DNA from: Akkermansiaceae bacterium UBA5020
Lineage (GTDB): Bacteria > Verrucomicrobiota > Verrucomicrobiia > Verrucomicrobiales > DEV007
NCBI GenBank assembly: GCA_002396885.1
Contig: DGXY01000086.1
Coordinates: forward strand, 1-21,181
Reading direction: 5' to 3'
DNA: 21,181 nt
This document shows positions 14,890-21,181 of this stretch, piece by piece. Within the stretch, counting starts at the first letter, position 1, and each line of letters opens with the position of its first letter. A program made the translations under genes and the position numbers. The notes beneath the pieces were generated by a model that made no database searches, was not told the DNA's origin, and was given only the letters and a program-made list of their open reading frames with translations.

Positions 14890-17760
14890 TTAGTCGACTT
14901 TCCCGCCAGCGAGAAGAAACCCTAACAGATCCTCAATCTCCTCGCGCGTCAGGGTGTCGAGCAGGGCGGGCGGCATCGGAGAGACGGGCGACTCCTCCCA
15001 GGACCGGATCTCGCCTTTGGGAATGGTGACAAGTTCGGAAGGGACGAAGGGATTCGTCGTGAGGGTCAGCTTGGACTCGCGGAAGTCGTTCTGCACGATG
15101 CGCCCCATCACGGTGGAGCCGTCGTTCTTGGAGACGAGGACATTGCGATGGACCTCGGCGACGACGGCGGAAGGATCGAGGATGGACTCGAGGAGGTCGC
15201 GCCGCGAAAAGCGATTCGCCACCATCGTCAGATCGGGACCGACGGGACGCCCGGTCGTGCCGGCGACGTGGCATTTCGCACAAAGGGCCGCCGCATAGAG
15301 CTCGCGTCCACGGGCGAGATCGGGCGTGCGATTTCCGGAAGGGGCGTCGGCGAGTTCGGCGAGGGTCCAGTGCTTCACCATGGCACGAGGAGCGGGAATC
15401 GGCTCCTCCTCGGCCGGTGCCTGGAGCCGTTGCGCGAACTTCGTTCGCTCCGCCTCGTTCGCGACCTTCGCTAGTGCGCCTTCCTCTAGCCCCTCAAAGA
15501 AGGGCTGCAGGAAGCGGTCGCCGTAGGAGAAGCGCCGCGCGTGGGCGAGGCTCGTGAAAAAGAGCGCGTGAGTCTCTGGCTCCCATCCCGACTTTGCCTC
15601 GGCGAGAGCCTCGAGATAATGGAGCCGGTCGCTCTGGTTGACCGACGCGGCGAGGCGCTCCATCGCATAGGCCACTGCTCCGGGAGCCTCGATCCGGATA
15701 AAGGCCCGGGCGAGTTCGCGCTGCACCTGAGGAGACGAGTCGCCCTTCATCCCTTCGAGCTGGGTCGCGACCGCAGCATCGCCGGAAAGGCCGGCGAGTT
15801 CGTGGATGCGCAGGAGGGTGAGACGATCGATACGGTTCGCCGTCGGGCTCAAGGATAGACTTGCCGCACTCTTCGCCACCGCGGCCCGATCCTCGTCCGT
15901 GCCCGCGCGGGCGAGCGCAAGGCGGGCGGTCAGGCCGGAGAGATCGGCCCCGGAGGCGAGCGCTTTCTCCCGCCACGTCGCGACGGGCTGCCATTCGAGG
16001 GCGACGCGCGCCGCACCGCGGATCCAGGGATCGGGATCACCGAGATGAGGCCACGCCGCGGCGACGGCGGCGGGATCGGTGGTGCCGTGAAAGGTCTCGA
16101 GCGTGCGGCGTTTCTCGCGGGCCTTTTCCGAAAACGCATGGCGTGCCATCTCCTGCTCACCGAGCCCGGGTAGCCCCGCGCGGCGCGCGCCGGTGTAGCG
16201 CACGCGGAAGAGCGCCGACTTCGTTTTCCGTCCACCCGTGACGAACCACATCGCGCCTTGGTCATCAAAATCGAGGTCGGTGACATTGAGAGGTCGCCCC
16301 TCGAGGAAGACTTCACCAGTCGCATGATAACTCGCTCCGTGGGGCGTGAGGTGGATCGCGAGGATGCGGCCGTAGGCCCAGTCGAGTGCGTAGAGCGCCT
16401 CGCGCCACGGGGCGGGGAAATGACTGCGGGTCCCGAACTTCACCCCGGTCGGCGAGCCGCGACCGGCATCGTAATTCGTTGGCACATTGTCAGGGGCATA
16501 CATCGGGAAACTGCGCGTGTTGCCGCGGTCCTGATGCCAGCCGTAGTTCGCCCCGGAGACGAGGTGATTGATTCGGGTGGGACGGTAGAAGGGCAGACCG
16601 ACGTCGCCCTCGTTGTCGGCGTCGTAGGTGAAAGGCTCTCCGTCGGCATTGAAGGCGATGCCGTAGGGATTGCGCAGGCCACGGTTCATCGCTTCCCAGG
16701 TCACGCTGCCGTCGGCGGCGGGTTTGGCTCGCACCCAGTGGCCGAGCTCCTTCGGGGCTCCCGTCTCGGGACGGGCGCGCCTAAGCGCTCCCTCGGGCAC
16801 GGCGATGTCGTCGCCGACGATGGCATGGAGATTTCCATCGGGCCCGGGCGTGAGCGCATTCCGCCCGTGCCCCGCGCCGCCCTCGGTGGCTTGGACGAGC
16901 TTCACCTCTTCGCCGTCGAAACGGCCGTCGCCATTGGCATCGCGAAGAGCATAGAGCGCCTTCGCGTTGTTGGCGTGGGCGTAGAGGGTCTCTCCAACCC
17001 AGGCGAGACCGCGGCATTCACGCAAAGTGTCTTCGACCGTCTCGGCGGCGACGACTTCGTTCCCGCTGTCGGAGAGCGAAAGCCGCAGAATCCCCTTCTG
17101 CTCTTTGCCGATGAGCAGCCGTCCCTGCGGATCAAAGACGAGACTCACCCAGGAGTCCTCGCCTTCCCCCGCGTCGCGGATTTTCTCGATTTCAAAACCC
17201 AGTGGCAGCGGAGAAAGATTCGTCGCCTCGGGCTGATCGAGCGCCTCTTTCCACTGGTTGTATTCGGCAAAGGGGCTGACTTCGGGAAGCTGGTTCAGCC
17301 CCCATCGCGTCGTCTCGATCTCACCGAAAGAAGCGACTCCGGGCCAGGTGTGATCGGTGTGGACCACGACAGGCTCCCCTTGCTCCGTCGTGTTTGTGAG
17401 AGCGAGCCCGAATGCGGAAGGCCCTTCGACGCCGTTCGCGACGATCGCCAGCGTATTCTCGCCGGCATGGAGAAACGAAGTCACCTCAACCTCGGCGGGT
17501 GGGTCGTGGGGGTCGAGGGCGAGGACTTCGCGATCCTGGATCAGGACACGGACGCCGGCGAAGTCAGCGGTCACGCGAAGGACCGACCGGTCCGGTTCGG
17601 CGGGTAGGGAAAAGGTTCTTTCCACGCGAAATTCAGAGGTGCCGAGACGATCCCCCTCCGATGACCAGATCCATTGCGGCAGCGGCGGGTCGGCCCATCC
17701 GCGGATCGGGAGCGAGAGGAAGGAAACGAGGATGAAAGACCAGCGGGAGGAAGCATTCAC
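14890..17760 (-). CDS. secreted PVC-type c-haem protein (CxxCH) with propeller and HEAT-like region
   Basis: A ~956-residue exported protein of the Pirellula/Verrucomicrobium membrane-bound-dehydrogenase-like group. Order from the N-terminus: signal peptide (NASSRWSFILVSFLSLPIRGWA), a galactose-binding-like beta-sandwich opened by PLPQWIWSS, a sugar-dehydrogenase-like six-bladed propeller (LVFDPQGRLLIG, LRNPYGIAFNADGE, ANYGWHQDRGN, VTDLDFDDQGAMWFV), an alpha-helical HEAT-like stretch, then a cytochrome c domain with haem motif CAKCH at ~827-831 and RPVGPDL after it. The GTG at 17760 puts the signal peptide at the N-terminus; ATG 17802 and GTG 17805 are upstream alternatives. Related proteins are plentiful in this phylum and thought to oxidise carbohydrates, but none of the substrate contacts can be read here. 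Confidence 0.88.
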   Translation of the reverse strand: MNASSRWSFILVSFLSLPIRGWADPPLPQWIWSSEGDRLGTSEFRVERTFSLPAEPDRSVLRVTADFAGVRVLIQDREVLALDPHDPPAEVEVTSFLHAGENTLAIVANGVEGPSAFGLALTNTTEQGEPVVVHTDHTWPGVASFGEIETTRWGLNQLPEVSPFAEYNQWKEALDQPEATNLSPLPLGFEIEKIRDAGEGEDSWVSLVFDPQGRLLIGKEQKGILRLSLSDSGNEVVAAETVEDTLRECRGLAWVGETLYAHANNAKALYALRDANGDGRFDGEEVKLVQATEGGAGHGRNALTPGPDGNLHAIVGDDIAVPEGALRRARPETGAPKELGHWVRAKPAADGSVTWEAMNRGLRNPYGIAFNADGEPFTYDADNEGDVGLPFYRPTRINHLVSGANYGWHQDRGNTRSFPMYAPDNVPTNYDAGRGSPTGVKFGTRSHFPAPWREALYALDWAYGRILAIHLTPHGASYHATGEVFLEGRPLNVTDLDFDDQGAMWFVTGGRKTKSALFRVRYTGARRAGLPGLGEQEMARHAFSEKAREKRRTLETFHGTTDPAAVAAAWPHLGDPDPWIRGAARVALEWQPVATWREKALASGADLSGLTARLALARAGTDEDRAAVAKSAASLSLSPTANRIDRLTLLRIHELAGLSGDAAVATQLEGMKGDSSPQVQRELARAFIRIEAPGAVAYAMERLAASVNQSDRLHYLEALAEAKSGWEPETHALFFTSLAHARRFSYGDRFLQPFFEGLEEGALAKVANEAERTKFAQRLQAPAEEEPIPAPRAMVKHWTLAELADAPSGNRTPDLARGRELYAAALCAKCHVAGTTGRPVGPDLTMVANRFSRRDLLESILDPSAVVAEVHRNVLVSKNDGSTVMGRIVQNDFRESKLTLTTNPFVPSELVTIPKGEIRSWEESPVSPMPPALLDTLTREEIEDLLGFLLAGGKVD

Positions 17761-17804
17761 AGTCCCGCCATCGAAGCGGATTCCGGGAGAAAAGGCGAGC
17801 ATCA

Positions 17805-17823
17805 CGCGTCACGCGATGACGCG
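17805..17823. other. 7-bp inverted repeat at the 5' edge of the c-haem gene
   Basis: CGCGTCA (17805-17811) and TGACGCG (17817-17823) are perfect inverted repeats with a 5-bp spacer. They lie 45-63 bp upstream of the preferred GTG start (17760) and abut the alternative ATG (17802). This could be an operator or an mRNA hairpin. The rest of the gap 17761-17964 shows no further signal. Confidence 0.35.
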
Positions 17824-17964
17824 CGGTCGGACCGCCCCGGTCAATCCCCCTCGCTCTGCATTTTCTCGATGAGGGACTCGAGATGGCGTGGACGCGAGGT
17901 TAGCGGCGAAGGCGAGCGACGATGAAGGCTGCCCTAATCGTGCAATGTTCCGAACTGCGTGTGC

Positions 17965-19257
17965 CTATTTCGTCTGCACGCTGATCGTGGCGGCGTCCTC
18001 GATGAGCGGATCGAAGGTCGAACTCAGCCGCAGGGAAAGCACGTGGATCTTTTTCAGAATCTCGGGTCTCTTCCCCTTCACCTTCTTCGTCAGCTTCTTC
18101 TTGTTCGGCGTGATCGTTGCCCGGATCGCGACGGGGGCTGTATTTTCGTCCATTTCCGCCGTCGCGTAGGTTCCCATCAGAAGGCCTGCCGTGATGTTCC
18201 CGGTGGGATCGAAGTAGGACACCGCAAAAAGGTCGCTGCCCCCGGTCGCGGAACCCTTGAGGACGTCGGGAAGTTTGCCGCGATTGGAAAGGGTGGCATG
18301 GCCGGTGACGGCGTTTGCCTTGGTCGAAATCAAGGCCGCCGACTGACTCGCAGGTGCATACAAACCGACGCCCTGCAGCCCTGCCGCCGATGCCCCCACC
18401 CCGATATCGGGACGCGAGGCCGCCACGACACTTGCATCGATCGTGAGGTTAAAGGCCTGCGCCGCCCCACTGCCGGGCTGACGGTAGACGTGGAAGGCGT
18501 AGTCCCCGGCGAGGAGGAGCTGCTCGAGATCGAAGTTGCTGTCTCCGTTGAATGAGGCAATCAGATTGCCCTCATCGTCGAAGAGTTCCGCCCGAAGGGA
18601 AGCACCTCCCGTGGCGGCGAATGAAACGATGCGAGGTCCGGTGAGGCTGAAGTCGAAGACCTGCCGATCTCCGGGCAGGATGTTGCGGGAAAAGGTGGCA
18701 AGACCTCTGGTGAATATGGCACTGACGGGAGTCGTGAAAAAGACATTGGCCCCGCAGCCCGTTCCGATCTCCGAGGTCGCGTAGGCACGGAGGTGGTAGG
18801 TCGTTCCAGGAGAGAGATCGGCAACGGGGACGGTGAAGCTGCCCGTTCCGGATCCGGCGGGCACGAGGATGTCATTCTCCAAGGTCGGGTTGGGGTCGGT
18901 TCCCAAGACGAAACCGCGCGCCGTCACCGGACTGCCACCCTCGGTCGTGACCTGGCCGGCGAAGGTCGCGCCCGTCCGAGTGAGATTGGTCGCCGGAGAG
19001 GTGATCACGCCCGGGACCGATCTGAAGACATCCTGCGCGCCGATGTAGCCACTCAGGACTGTGACCGAAGGGCTCGCGAACGAGGCAAACCCGCCGATTT
19101 CTCCGAGGCTGCCCTCGTGCGAGTAGCTGGCGCTGCTCGTGCGTGAGCCGCCGGCGTTGGTCGTGTCGGGGGTCAGGGAGTAGACCGCGCTCGTTCGCGG
19201 CAGGGCGTGGGCGGCGAGGGAAACCGCGAGAAGGGAGAGGGTGAGGAGTGTTTTCAT
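17965..19257 (-). CDS. secreted protein with fibronectin-type III-like domain
   Basis: A 430-residue exported protein. The ATG at 19257 starts a standard signal peptide (MKTLLTLSLLAVSLAAHA). The mature N-terminus carries a module, SAVYSLTPDTTNAGGSR then SASYSHEGSLGEIGG and SGYIGAQ, that I associate with Verrucomicrobiota secreted proteins. A fibronectin-III-like domain follows at ~90-180 (TGATFAGQVTTEGG, LSPGTTYHLRAYATS). A PPC-like beta-sandwich comes next (LPGDRQVFDFSL ... LLLAGDYAFHVYRQ). The C-terminal third has lysine-rich ITPNKKKLTKKVKGKRP. No enzyme motif is seen; a cell-surface or extracellular structural role is likely. The upstream in-frame extension to 19335 overlaps the DGR-like relic and lacks a signal peptide at its start. 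Confidence 0.8.
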   Translation of the reverse strand: MKTLLTLSLLAVSLAAHALPRTSAVYSLTPDTTNAGGSRTSSASYSHEGSLGEIGGFASFASPSVTVLSGYIGAQDVFRSVPGVITSPATNLTRTGATFAGQVTTEGGSPVTARGFVLGTDPNPTLENDILVPAGSGTGSFTVPVADLSPGTTYHLRAYATSEIGTGCGANVFFTTPVSAIFTRGLATFSRNILPGDRQVFDFSLTGPRIVSFAATGGASLRAELFDDEGNLIASFNGDSNFDLEQLLLAGDYAFHVYRQPGSGAAQAFNLTIDASVVAASRPDIGVGASAAGLQGVGLYAPASQSAALISTKANAVTGHATLSNRGKLPDVLKGSATGGSDLFAVSYFDPTGNITAGLLMGTYATAEMDENTAPVAIRATITPNKKKLTKKVKGKRPEILKKIHVLSLRLSSTFDPLIEDAATISVQTK

Positions 19258-19307
19258 GGGCGTGACGGAAGAGAGGTGTTTGGAAAAGGAGGGCCCGGAG
19301 CTTTTGC

Positions 19308-19424
19308 TTAGCACTCTATGAAACGGTGTCGGCATTCTGCTGTTGGCATTTCCAGAAAGCCGTTCATCTCAGCTTTCGCTTCGCTGACCTTCTTGATCGG
19401 CACGACAAAGAGTTTGAGTTGCAT
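19308..19424 (-). pseudogene. 5' fragment of an HRDC-type DGR accessory gene
   Basis: A 38-codon minus-strand ORF begins MQLKLFVVPIKK, then VSEAK, then AEMNGFL. To my knowledge this is the typical beginning of the HRDC-domain accessory protein encoded between target gene and reverse transcriptase in many diversity-generating retroelements. The full protein is usually 150-200 residues and continues with a FLxSHRIL-type segment. Here similarity ends after MNGFL, the frame reads EMPTAECRHRFIEC and stops at 19308-19310. The other two frames do not restore the family sequence, so this is a truncation and not a simple frameshift. It starts 135 bp after the stop codon of the FGE-fold gene, the usual position of the accessory gene. 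The assignment rests on remembered family sequence over ~24 residues. Confidence 0.55.
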
Positions 19425-19434
19425 CGGGGATCTA

Positions 19435-19447
19435 CGGCGTCCCGCCG
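19435..19447. other. 5-bp GC hairpin before the accessory-gene fragment
   Basis: CGGCG (19435-19439) pairs with CGCCG (19443-19447) around a 3-nt loop. It lies 10 bp upstream of the ATG of the HRDC-like fragment on the minus strand, where it could fold over the translation start. It is the third of three closely spaced hairpins. Confidence 0.4.
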
Positions 19448-19452
19448 CTTCG

Positions 19453-19476
19453 CAAAAAAACCAACCGCTACGCGGT
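19453..19476 (-). terminator. hairpin with T tract downstream of the FGE-fold gene
   Basis: On the minus strand ACCGC GTA GCGGT (19476-19464) is followed by TGG and a run of seven T (19460-19454). This resembles a weak intrinsic terminator about 85 bp after the stop codon at 19560. The stem is only 5 bp with a 3-nt loop, with further imperfect A/T pairing outside it. Confidence 0.5.
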
Positions 19477-19519
19477 CTTGTTTTTCAGTTTGTCTTGTTG
19501 GTTTCCTATTTGCCGCCCC

Positions 19520-19539
19520 ACTGCCTCTCCGCAGGCAGT
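19520..19539. other. 7-bp hairpin just after the variable-region-like end
   Basis: ACTGCCT (19520-19526) pairs with AGGCAGT (19533-19539) around a 6-nt loop. It begins 20 bp downstream of the stop codon of the FGE-fold gene. In characterised DGRs a short hairpin or cruciform directly downstream of the variable region promotes mutagenic homing, and both its size and its place fit. It may also be an ordinary mRNA 3'-end hairpin. Confidence 0.5.
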
Positions 19540-19559
19540 TCCGATAGCTGCTCTGTTGC

Positions 19560-20927
19560 TCACTGACCTGCGGACCGCACAACCCGGAAACCAATGCTGA
19601 TGACGGATCTGGTCGGAATGGCGTTGTTGCGATTGGCACAGCGCGCGAGGCCGGCGTCAAGGCCCCAACCGCCGCCGCGAATCACGCGGACGGAGCCCGT
19701 AGCAGGACCCTTGGGATCCGTAGCCCCGGCGTAGGGAGTCCCATACCAGTCCCAGCACCACTCAGACACATTCCCCGCCATGTCATTCAATCCAAAACCA
19801 TTCGCCGCAAACGAGCCCACCGGACTCGTCGCGGGCGAGGTGCCCCCGACACTCCCGATCGCGTTGTAGCTGTTCGGCCCCAGGTCGTAGCCGCCGACTG
19901 AACCAAAATAGTTCGCTTGTTTCTGCGCGATGGTGTCGCCCCAGGGAAAGCGTTTCCCGACCTCTCCTCCTCGCGCTGCTTTTTCCCACTCCGCCTCCGT
20001 CGGCAGGCGATAGCCGTTTGCTGTCCACTTCACCCGCACGTTGGTGACATCGACGTTACCCGTCTTGTAGATCACCGTCTGCGCATCGTCCGTGTAATAC
20101 ACCGGTGTCTTCCCCTCCCGCTCCGATCGCGCATTGCACCACTTTACGCAATCATACCATGACACCGTCTGCACCGGATGCGTCTCCCCCTTGCCCGCTC
20201 CGACAGGCAGATCGGTATAACCGCCCACGAGCGTTCCCCACCGCTGTACGGCCTGCCAATGGCTCAGCGTCACCTCATTCACCTCCATGTAAATCGCCGA
20301 TACCGTCGTAGTCGTGGGAATGGCATCGGTATCGGTGTCTCCGCTGGCGCGACCAATCGTGAACGCCCCCGCCGGGATCAGCACCATGCCCGGTGGCGGT
20401 GTGGCGACCTGGCTCGCCGGGATCGTCCCGGTCACGGAGCTGGCAGGGATCGTCACCCCGGGTGCCAGTCCGCCCGCCACCATCGCATAGCCCACCGCCG
20501 CGATACGCTGATCGGGGGTGAGAAGCTGTGAGCCATTCGTCCCGTCATTGAACCACACCCGCAGCCGCACGTCGGTATTAGCGAAGACCGAAGGCGGGAT
20601 GACCGACATGCCCGCGCCGAGCGTGGTGTCTCCAAGCAGCACCGAGTAGAGCCCCTTCGCCACCGGGAGCGAAACCGCCGCCGTCGGCTGGGACCCCGCG
20701 GTGCTGGTGCCGTCGTTGCTCCAGTAGGTCGTGGTGCCCGCGGCATCGACGAGGGCGAACTTGAACGCGCCGGATCCGTCGAAGTTCACCGGCGGACTGC
20801 CAACGGCGACGCGGCCTTGGTAGTTGAGGATCCCCGGCACCTGCGCGTGCAGCGCCGTGGAGGTGATCGCGAGGACGAGCGCTGTTGCAAGCGCCCGGAG
20901 CAAGGGTCGGGTCGGAAGCGTTTTCAT
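19560..20927 (-). CDS. secreted FGE/C-type-lectin-fold protein, probable DGR target
   Basis: A 455-residue exported protein from the ATG at 20927 (signal peptide ending TSTALHA). Residues ~28-150 form a module beginning QVPGILNYQGRVAVG with YWSNDGTST and RVWFNDGTNGSQLLTPDQR, which I associate with Verrucomicrobiota. From GMVLIPAGAFTIG onward is a formylglycine-generating-enzyme/sulfatase-modifying-factor fold: EVTLSHWQAVQ, VSWYDCVKWCNARSE, GYRLPTEAEWEKAARGG, NDMAGNVSEWCWDWYG, then RGGGWG and GFRVVRSAGQ at the end. The catalytic cysteine pair of true FGE is not evident, so a ligand-binding role is more likely than enzyme activity. The C-terminal ~40 residues match the layout of DGR variable regions. 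An in-frame extension to 21071 precedes the signal peptide and was not used. Confidence 0.85.
   Translation of the reverse strand: MKTLPTRPLLRALATALVLAITSTALHAQVPGILNYQGRVAVGSPPVNFDGSGAFKFALVDAAGTTTYWSNDGTSTAGSQPTAAVSLPVAKGLYSVLLGDTTLGAGMSVIPPSVFANTDVRLRVWFNDGTNGSQLLTPDQRIAAVGYAMVAGGLAPGVTIPASSVTGTIPASQVATPPPGMVLIPAGAFTIGRASGDTDTDAIPTTTTVSAIYMEVNEVTLSHWQAVQRWGTLVGGYTDLPVGAGKGETHPVQTVSWYDCVKWCNARSEREGKTPVYYTDDAQTVIYKTGNVDVTNVRVKWTANGYRLPTEAEWEKAARGGEVGKRFPWGDTIAQKQANYFGSVGGYDLGPNSYNAIGSVGGTSPATSPVGSFAANGFGLNDMAGNVSEWCWDWYGTPYAGATDPKGPATGSVRVIRGGGWGLDAGLARCANRNNAIPTRSVISIGFRVVRSAGQ
19563..19688 (-). other. candidate DGR variable region (VR)
   Basis: This stretch encodes the last ~42 residues of the FGE-fold protein, from RVIRGGGW to GFRVVRSAGQ. 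Between the Trp codon and the GFR codons there are 24 codons, of which 21 end in C or T (exceptions GCG, CCG, AGA). That is expected when AAC/AAT template codons are changed only at A. Adenine-type codons remain (AAT, AAC, AAC). No matching template repeat was found in the window, so adenine-specific change cannot be shown. Confidence 0.5.
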
Positions 20928-20949
20928 TCGGATACGATGGGTGCCTTTT

Positions 20950-20968
20950 GGATGTGGATGTGGATGTG
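20950..20968. repeat. hexanucleotide microsatellite in the leader of the FGE-fold gene
   Basis: GGATGT is repeated three times in a row in the 5' untranslated region, about 23-41 bp upstream of the ATG at 20927. Copy-number change could alter spacing in the leader. The rest of the gap 20969-21181 is A/T-richer toward the window end and probably holds the promoter; no clear -35/-10 pair was found. Confidence 0.6.
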
Positions 20969-21181
20969 AGAGGGTGCGGGCAATCAAGGCGCGGAAAAAA
21001 CCTCCAAGGGGAAGGCTCCGATTTTTAAAGTCTGCTTTCATGGGGAGGGTCTTTTCAACGTCGGGCGACAAGGGTCGTCATCAGCCTAGGGAAACTCTTC
21101 GCCACCCTTCCAGTCCCGGCTTTTCGGCGGGTGTTTAAGAAAATCGGAAAAAATTCTTGGTTCTTTGTCGGTTTGAGTGGG

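Noticed and set aside
19318..19566. 82-codon plus-strand frame between the two secreted-protein genes
   Set aside because: It is antisense to the HRDC-like fragment and runs through the hairpins; the sequence shows no domain and is a by-product of low stop density.
19560..20927. Calling the FGE-fold protein an active sulfatase-modifying enzyme
   Set aside because: The catalytic cysteine pair is not evident near the C-terminus, and the N-terminal module and DGR-like end suggest a binding protein.
19308..21181. A complete DGR with reverse transcriptase and template repeat
   Set aside because: No RT palm motif and no AAC-rich near-copy of 19563-19688 were found on either strand of the window; only target-like and accessory-fragment parts are present.

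Overview
The window is GC-rich and gene-dense and reads as a chromosomal segment from a member of the Verrucomicrobiota. This is inferred from gene families, not from any database search. The indicators are a very long secreted CxxCH haem protein of the Pirellula/Verrucomicrobium dehydrogenase-like type, two secreted proteins with N-terminal modules I associate with this phylum, weak or absent Shine-Dalgarno sequences, and intergenic short-repeat clusters. No rRNA, tRNA, CRISPR array or complete insertion sequence was recognised.

Left part (1-7771, plus strand). A repeat cluster (55-bp and 26-bp tandem units with an inverted partial copy) precedes an FkbM-type methyltransferase. Then come IF-1 with a basic C-terminal tail, an HscB-like J-domain protein with a degenerate HPD motif directly followed by an HscA/DnaK-like Hsp70, an FtsX/MacB-type ABC permease coupled to a LolA-like periplasmic protein, and an M20-family metallohydrolase. 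A long near-perfect hairpin with a T tract closes this block at the convergent junction.

Middle part (7881-12698, minus strand). In transcription order: a Tat-exported vanadium-haloperoxidase-like protein, a secreted fusion of a VanX-type D-Ala-D-Ala dipeptidase with a PQQ-like beta-propeller, a possible frame-disrupted small gene, and an amidohydrolase_2/lactonase-type enzyme. The gap 12699-13072 holds a probable promoter, what looks like the orphaned 3' end of a lost plus-strand gene with a hairpin, and a strong bidirectional terminator.

Right part (13073-20927, minus strand). A secreted multi-domain c-haem protein, two small membrane proteins and a peroxiredoxin are followed (further upstream in transcription) by a secreted fibronectin-like protein and a secreted formylglycine-generating-enzyme-fold (C-type-lectin-like) protein.

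The most interesting signal is at 19308-19690. The last gene ends in a sequence resembling the variable region of a diversity-generating retroelement (DGR) target. Three short hairpins follow, and then the first ~24 codons of an ORF that resembles the HRDC-type DGR accessory protein before it breaks off. No reverse transcriptase or template repeat is visible, so this looks like a decayed DGR locus or a remote DGR target served by a core elsewhere in the genome.
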